Source: an uncultured Clostridia bacterium
Lineage (GTDB): Bacteria; Bacillota; Clostridia; Oscillospirales; CAG-272
Assembly: GCA_904502015.1 (NCBI GenBank)
Contig: CAJGEA010000074.1
Span: forward strand, 1 to 8,641
Length of the DNA stretch: 8,641 nucleotides
Reading direction: 5' to 3'
Shown here in pieces: positions 5,459 through 8,641 of the stretch (its first letter is position 1; every line of letters starts with the position of its first letter). The notes under the pieces were generated by a model. It searched no databases, had not been told where the DNA came from, and saw only the letters and a list, made by a program, of their open reading frames with translations. Made by a program: the position numbers and the translations under genes.

Positions 5459-5484
5459 GCTTCCTCTTGCGGGAAGCCTTTTTT
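5459..5484 (+). terminator. Riboswitch expression-platform terminator
   Basis: GCTTCC (5459-5464) pairs with GGAAGC (5472-5477) across a 7-nt loop, followed by CCTTTTTT (5477-5484). A competing pairing is visible: AGGCTT (5439-5444) with AAGCCT (5474-5479), which uses the same 3' strand. It lies about 50 nt after the aptamer and 60 nt before the dapA start, as expected for lysine-dependent termination. The exact switching pairs are not resolved. Confidence 0.8.
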
Positions 5485-5544
5485 GTGCTTTCTTAATGTA
5501 ATGAAATTTGTTTTGTGAGCAGTAGCCCACAGAAAGGACGTACT

Positions 5545-6435
5545 ATGAACCGTACCGTATTTACCGGCGCCGCAACCGCCATTATCACCCCCCTGACTCC
5601 CGACGGCATTGATTTTGAGCGCTTTGGCGCTATGATCGATTGGCAGGTGGAGAGCGGCATTGACGCCATCGTGGCCGTGGGCACCACGGGCGAGGGCTCC
5701 ACCCTGACCGACGAGGAGCACCGCGCCGCCATCAAATTCTGCGTGGATCGCGTGGCAGGCCGCGTACCCGTCATCGCGGGCACGGGCTCCAATGACACCG
5801 ACTACGCCATAGAGCTGTCCCGCTACGCCGCCGACGTGGGCGCGGACGCTATGCTGCTGGTCACTCCCTACTACAACAAGGCAACCCAGAAGGGCATGGC
5901 TATGTCCTTCCGCGCGGTGGCCGACGCCATTGATAAGCCCTGCATCCTCTACAACGTGCCCGGCCGCACGGGATGCAACCTCCTTCCCGCTACCGCCGCC
6001 ACGCTGGCCGAGCATCCCAACATCGTGGCCATCAAGGAGGCGAGCGGAAACATCTCCCAGATCGCCCAGCTTGCAGCCCTCGTGGGGGATAAGATGGACA
6101 TCTACTCGGGTAACGACGACCAGATCGTCCCCGTGCTGTCGCTGGGCGGCAAGGGTGTCATCTCGGTTCTGTCCAACCTCCTGCCCGCCGAGACATCGGA
6201 TATGTGCCACCGCTATATGCGCGGTGACGTGGCCGGTGCGCGCGAGCTTCAGCTTAAGTATTTGGATCTGGTGGATCTTCTGTTCTGTGAGGTCAATCCC
6301 ATTCCCGCAAAGGCGGCCTGCGCCGCGATGGGATGGTGCGAGGATTACCTTCGTCTGCCCCTGACCCCCATGGAGGACGCGAACAAGCAGAAGCTGCTCG
6401 CCGAGATGCGCCGCCTGGGTATCGCGCTGAAGTAA
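5545..6435 (+). CDS. dapA: 4-hydroxy-tetrahydrodipicolinate synthase
   Basis: A 296-residue class I aldolase of the DapA/NAL family. It condenses pyruvate with L-aspartate-4-semialdehyde to 4-hydroxy-tetrahydrodipicolinate, the first committed step to meso-DAP and lysine, in the cytoplasm as a (beta/alpha)8 barrel, usually tetrameric. Seen: GTTGEG at 46-51 with Thr47/Thr48, Tyr110 in PYYNK, Tyr136 and Arg141 in YNVPGRTG, and the Schiff-base lysine Lys164 in AIKEASG. These match Thr44/45, Tyr107, Tyr133, Arg138 and Lys161 of the E. coli enzyme, which separates it from most other family members. The ATG at 5545 follows AGAAAGGA (5531-5538) by 6 nt and gives the normal N-terminus; an in-frame GTG at 5515 lacks this. 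First gene after the lysine riboswitch, 31 nt before dapB. Confidence 0.97.
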   Translation: MNRTVFTGAATAIITPLTPDGIDFERFGAMIDWQVESGIDAIVAVGTTGEGSTLTDEEHRAAIKFCVDRVAGRVPVIAGTGSNDTDYAIELSRYAADVGADAMLLVTPYYNKATQKGMAMSFRAVADAIDKPCILYNVPGRTGCNLLPATAATLAEHPNIVAIKEASGNISQIAQLAALVGDKMDIYSGNDDQIVPVLSLGGKGVISVLSNLLPAETSDMCHRYMRGDVAGARELQLKYLDLVDLLFCEVNPIPAKAACAAMGWCEDYLRLPLTPMEDANKQKLLAEMRRLGIALK

Positions 6436-6466
6436 AATGCCCGCGCGACAGAAAGGAAAATTTGCT

Positions 6467-7240
6467 ATGAAGCTTTTGATTTCGGGTCTGTGCGGTCACA
6501 TGGGCGCGCAGGTGGCCCGCCTTGTGATGGACGGATGCCGCGGTGCCACTCTGGATGGCACGGTGGGCGTGGATATGAACGCCTGCGGTGCCGAGGGTAT
6601 GCCCTGTGCCAACAGCTTTGCCGAGGCGGATGCCGCCGCTGACGTGTTTTCCGCCGTGGACTGCATCGTGGACTTTTCCCACCACAGCGCGACGGCGGAT
6701 CTTCTCGCCTTTGCCTTGAAGCATAACATCCCCACCGTTCTCGCCACCACGGGTCATACCGAGGAGGAGCGCGCCGCCATTGAGTGTGCCGCCGCGTCCA
6801 TCCCCGTGTTCTTCGCCGCGAACTTCTCGCTGGGCGTGGCTCTGCTCATCGACACCGCCCGTCAGGTCGCCGCGGCCATGCCCGACGCCGAGATTGAGAT
6901 CATCGAGAAGCACCACGACCGCAAGCTGGATGCGCCCAGCGGAACGGCGCTCGCTATTGCGCGCGCGCTCTGCGAGGTGCGCCCCGAGGCAACCATCGTC
7001 GAGGGACGGAGCGGGTACGGCAAGCGCACCCGTGAGGAGATCGGCGTACACGCCATCCGCATGGGTAACATCGTGGGCGAGCATGAGGTCATCATCGGCA
7101 CGCCCAACCAGACCATCACCCTCAAGCACGAGGCGCATGACCGCGCCCTGTTTGCCGAGGGCGCTCTTGCCGCCGCCGCCTTCCTCTGTGAGGGGAAGTC
7201 CGCAGGACTGTACGGCATGACGGATCTGGTGGGGCGGTAA
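6467..7240 (+). CDS. dapB: 4-hydroxy-tetrahydrodipicolinate reductase
   Basis: A 257-residue NAD(P)H-dependent reductase that converts the DapA product to tetrahydrodipicolinate. Seen: an N-terminal Rossmann loop GLCGHMG (7-13), VDFSHHSAT (68-76), ATTGHTEEE (93-101), NFSLGV (119-124), and the catalytic block IEKHHDRKLDAPSGTA (146-161), with His149 and Lys153 matching the E. coli active-site His159 and Lys163. The C-terminal half has the usual RSGYGKR and GEHEVIIGT segments. The ATG at 6467 follows GAAAGGA (6451-6457) by 9 nt; an upstream ATG at 6437 would add ten unmatched residues and has no good binding site. It lies 31 nt after dapA with no promoter or terminator between, so the two are co-transcribed. 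Repeat copy C begins 13 nt after its stop. Confidence 0.97.
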   Translation: MKLLISGLCGHMGAQVARLVMDGCRGATLDGTVGVDMNACGAEGMPCANSFAEADAAADVFSAVDCIVDFSHHSATADLLAFALKHNIPTVLATTGHTEEERAAIECAAASIPVFFAANFSLGVALLIDTARQVAAAMPDAEIEIIEKHHDRKLDAPSGTALAIARALCEVRPEATIVEGRSGYGKRTREEIGVHAIRMGNIVGEHEVIIGTPNQTITLKHEAHDRALFAEGALAAAAFLCEGKSAGLYGMTDLVGR

Positions 7241-7253
7241 GGGGAACGGGTAT

Positions 7254-7403
7254 TGCGGGGTTTCACCCCACACCCCACCAAAACCCTTTTTGAAAAAAGG
7301 GTTTTGGATTCCCAAAAACCCTTAAAAAATTTATTATTAAAGTTCTTTTGATTCAAACTTTTCTTTCAAGAAAAGTTTGGCGGGTGCAGGGCAGAGCCCT
7401 GCA
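7254..7403. repeat. Intergenic palindromic repeat copy C (about 150 bp, inside the dap unit)
   Basis: It has the same module order as copy A but lacks the ATTTGC/GCAAAT middle module. Present are a left hairpin around GGGGTTTCACCCC, a central 14-bp stem (7278-7291 with 7294-7307), an AT-rich stretch, a 12-bp stem with loop TC (7354-7365 with 7368-7379) and a terminal 8-bp hairpin with TGCAGGGC arms (7385-7403). It fills most of the dapB-ddh gap and ends 24 nt before the ddh start. None of its stems has a strong T-run immediately after it, so it does not look like a standard terminator. Confidence 0.85.
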
Positions 7404-7426
7404 AATCGTTCCTATAAGGAGTGCTT

Positions 7427-8404
7427 ATGAGAGTTGCGATTTATGGATATGGAAATCTTGGGCGAGGGGTGGAGCTGGCGCTCCGACAGAACCCCGACTG
7501 CGAGCTGGTGGGTGTATTCAGCCGCCGCGCGCCCGAGACGGTCAAGACGGCGACGGGTGCGCCCGTGTACGCCGCCGCGGACATTCTGAATTTCAAGGAC
7601 GAGATCGACGTGCTGATCCTGTGCGGTGGCAGCGCCACCGATCTGCCTAAGATGACCCCCGCGCTGGCCAAGGATTTCTGCGTGGTGGACAGCTTTGACA
7701 CCCACGCCAATATCCCCGCGCATTTCGCGGCGGTGGACGTGGCGGCGCTGGCGGGCAACACGCTGTGCCTGATCTCGGCGGGCTGGGACCCCGGTATGTT
7801 CTCGCTGGCGCGGGTGTACGCGGGAGCGATCCTGCCCGACGGCGAGGATTACACCTTCTGGGGGCGCGGCGTAAGCCAGGGCCACTCGGATGCCATTCGC
7901 CGCATACCCGGCGTGCTGGACGCGCGGCAGTACACCGTGCCCGTGCCCGAGGCGCTGGAGGCGGTGCGCCGCGGTGACGCGCCCACTCTGACCACGCGGG
8001 AAAAGCACACCCGCGAGTGCTTTGTGGTGGCCGCACCCGACGCCGACAAGGCTGCCATTGAGCAGGCCATTGTCACCATGCCCAACTACTTTGCTGACTA
8101 TAACACCACAGTCACCTTTGTGACTGCCGAGGAGCTTCAGCGCGACCACGCGGGCCTGCCCCACGGCGGCCGTGTGATCCGTACGGGCCGCACGGGACTG
8201 GACGGCGAGCATACCCACGCCATTGAGTACAGCCTGCGGCTGGACTCCAATCCCGAGTTTACCGCCTCGGCACTGGTGGCGTTCGCCCGCGCCGTGTGCC
8301 GCATGAAGGCGCGCGGCCGCACGGGCTGCCTCACCGCCTTTGACGTTGCCCCCGCCGACCTCTCGCCGCTCTCCCCCGAGGAGCTGCGGAAGAAGCTGCT
8401 TTGA
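7427..8404 (+). CDS. ddh: meso-Diaminopimelate D-dehydrogenase
   Basis: A 325-residue NADPH enzyme that makes meso-diaminopimelate in one step by reductive amination of the open-chain form of tetrahydrodipicolinate with ammonia. It bypasses the acylation and aminotransferase steps. Seen: an N-terminal Rossmann motif GYGNLGRG (7-14), FSRR (31-34), CGGSATDLP (66-74), AGWDPGMFS (118-126), FWGRGVSQGHSDAIRRIPGV (144-163), LPHGG (244-248) and a C-terminal NPEFTAS (275-281). These match the Corynebacterium glutamicum enzyme nearly word for word as I recall it, including the substrate contacts around Asp91, Asp121, Trp145, Arg196 and His246. The ATG follows ATAAGGAG (7414-7421) by 5 nt. It lies 186 nt after dapB, the gap filled by repeat copy C. 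No clear promoter is seen in that gap, so read-through from dapAB is likely. Confidence 0.97.
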   Translation: MRVAIYGYGNLGRGVELALRQNPDCELVGVFSRRAPETVKTATGAPVYAAADILNFKDEIDVLILCGGSATDLPKMTPALAKDFCVVDSFDTHANIPAHFAAVDVAALAGNTLCLISAGWDPGMFSLARVYAGAILPDGEDYTFWGRGVSQGHSDAIRRIPGVLDARQYTVPVPEALEAVRRGDAPTLTTREKHTRECFVVAAPDADKAAIEQAIVTMPNYFADYNTTVTFVTAEELQRDHAGLPHGGRVIRTGRTGLDGEHTHAIEYSLRLDSNPEFTASALVAFARAVCRMKARGRTGCLTAFDVAPADLSPLSPEELRKKLL

Positions 8405-8415
8405 AAACAAAATAG

Positions 8416-8452
8416 AAAACGCACCGCAGACGGCTGTTTGCGGTGCGTTTTT
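8416..8452 (+). terminator. Rho-independent terminator after ddh
   Basis: A perfect 13-bp stem (8416-8428 with 8439-8451) with a 10-nt loop and a run of five T, 11 nt after the ddh stop. The A-tract before the stem makes it symmetrical. It marks the end of the dapA-dapB-ddh unit. Confidence 0.92.
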
Positions 8453-8512
8453 GTATAGCGGAAGTATTAATCGTTTTTTAAATTGGGGTTTGTCGGGGGG
8501 GTTATTTAGCCG

Positions 8513-8570
8513 CTGTAGGGGAGGCCCTATGTGGCCTCCCATGGGCGCCCACACAGGGGCGCCCCTACAG
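8513..8570. repeat. Second-family GC-rich palindromic element (copy E, 58 bp)
   Basis: The ends are 9-bp inverted repeats, CTGTAGGGG (8513-8521) and CCCCTACAG (8562-8570). The interior has further GC-rich self-complementary segments such as GGCCTCCC and GGGCGCCC. It is unlike copies A-D in interior sequence but is also preceded by the 20-bp word at 8479-8498. Short elements starting TGTAGGGGCG are, to my knowledge, common between genes in gut Clostridia. Confidence 0.7.
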
Positions 8571-8620
8571 GTAAAACAGCAATATTCCTTATCGGGTATA
8601 GATATTCTTTGGTTTAAGGG

Positions 8621-8641
8621 TGTAGGGGCGTTCTTTGAACG
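8621..8641. repeat. Start of another TGTAGGGGCG element (copy F, cut by window end)
   Basis: TGTAGGGGCG at 8621-8630 repeats the left end of copy E, followed by a CGTTC-TTT-GAACG hairpin up to the last base. The right end lies outside the window. Confidence 0.5.

Noticed and set aside
5213..5518. Open frame of about 100 codons in the dapA leader.
   Set aside because: It overlaps the promoter, lysine aptamer and terminator; the sequence is explained by conserved RNA blocks, not coding.
814..7403. Possible CRISPR-like or regularly spaced repeat array.
   Set aside because: The repeats are single intergenic copies kilobases apart with internal structure and no regular spacers or cas genes.

Overview
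The window (about 60% GC in its genes, strong AGGAGG-type ribosome binding sites, sigma-A-like promoters with extended -10 elements, rho-independent terminators) looks like a chromosomal segment of a Gram-positive Clostridia-type bacterium, probably an uncultured gut relative of the Oscillospirales. This placement is inference from gene style, from the dapA-riboswitch and NiaR architecture, and from the dispersed GC-rich palindromic repeats; no marker gene is present.

Layout, left to right. Minus strand 1-608: the N-terminal two thirds of a PLP-dependent threonine aldolase-like enzyme running off the window. 609-1041: divergent promoters around a short palindrome, then a 210-bp MITE-like repeat (copy A) in the 5' leader of the next gene. 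Plus strand 1042-1794: a ZIP-family metal transporter. Plus strand 1873-2790: an unassigned protein with a PD-(D/E)XK/CoiA-like core motif and a C-terminal winged-helix-like segment. 2791-2947: bidirectional hairpin terminator and degenerate repeat copy D. Minus strand 2948-3658: HAD phosphatase. Plus strand 3826-4194: small YccF-domain membrane protein, divergent from the HAD gene. 4195-4562: repeat copy B and the terminator of the convergent gene. Minus strand 4563-5081: NiaR-type repressor. 5082-5544: divergent niaR/dapA promoters, then a lysine riboswitch with its terminator. Plus strand 5545-8404: dapA, dapB, repeat copy C, ddh, closed by a strong terminator. 8453-8641: two short GC-rich palindromic elements of a second family, the last cut by the window end.

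Functional core: the lysine riboswitch heads a compact dapA-dapB-ddh unit. DapA condenses aspartate semialdehyde with pyruvate, DapB reduces the product to tetrahydrodipicolinate, and Ddh aminates that directly to meso-diaminopimelate. Three enzymes thus replace the usual longer acylated or aminotransferase branch. The remaining genes look like independent single-gene units (metal uptake, phosphatase, NAD-metabolism regulator, membrane protein).

No defence island, phage, transposase, CRISPR array, tRNA or rRNA is visible. The most unusual material is non-coding: four related intergenic repeats whose hairpin arms change together between copies, including one inside the lysine operon and one in the transporter leader. 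The unassigned nuclease-like protein is the best candidate for unknown biology.
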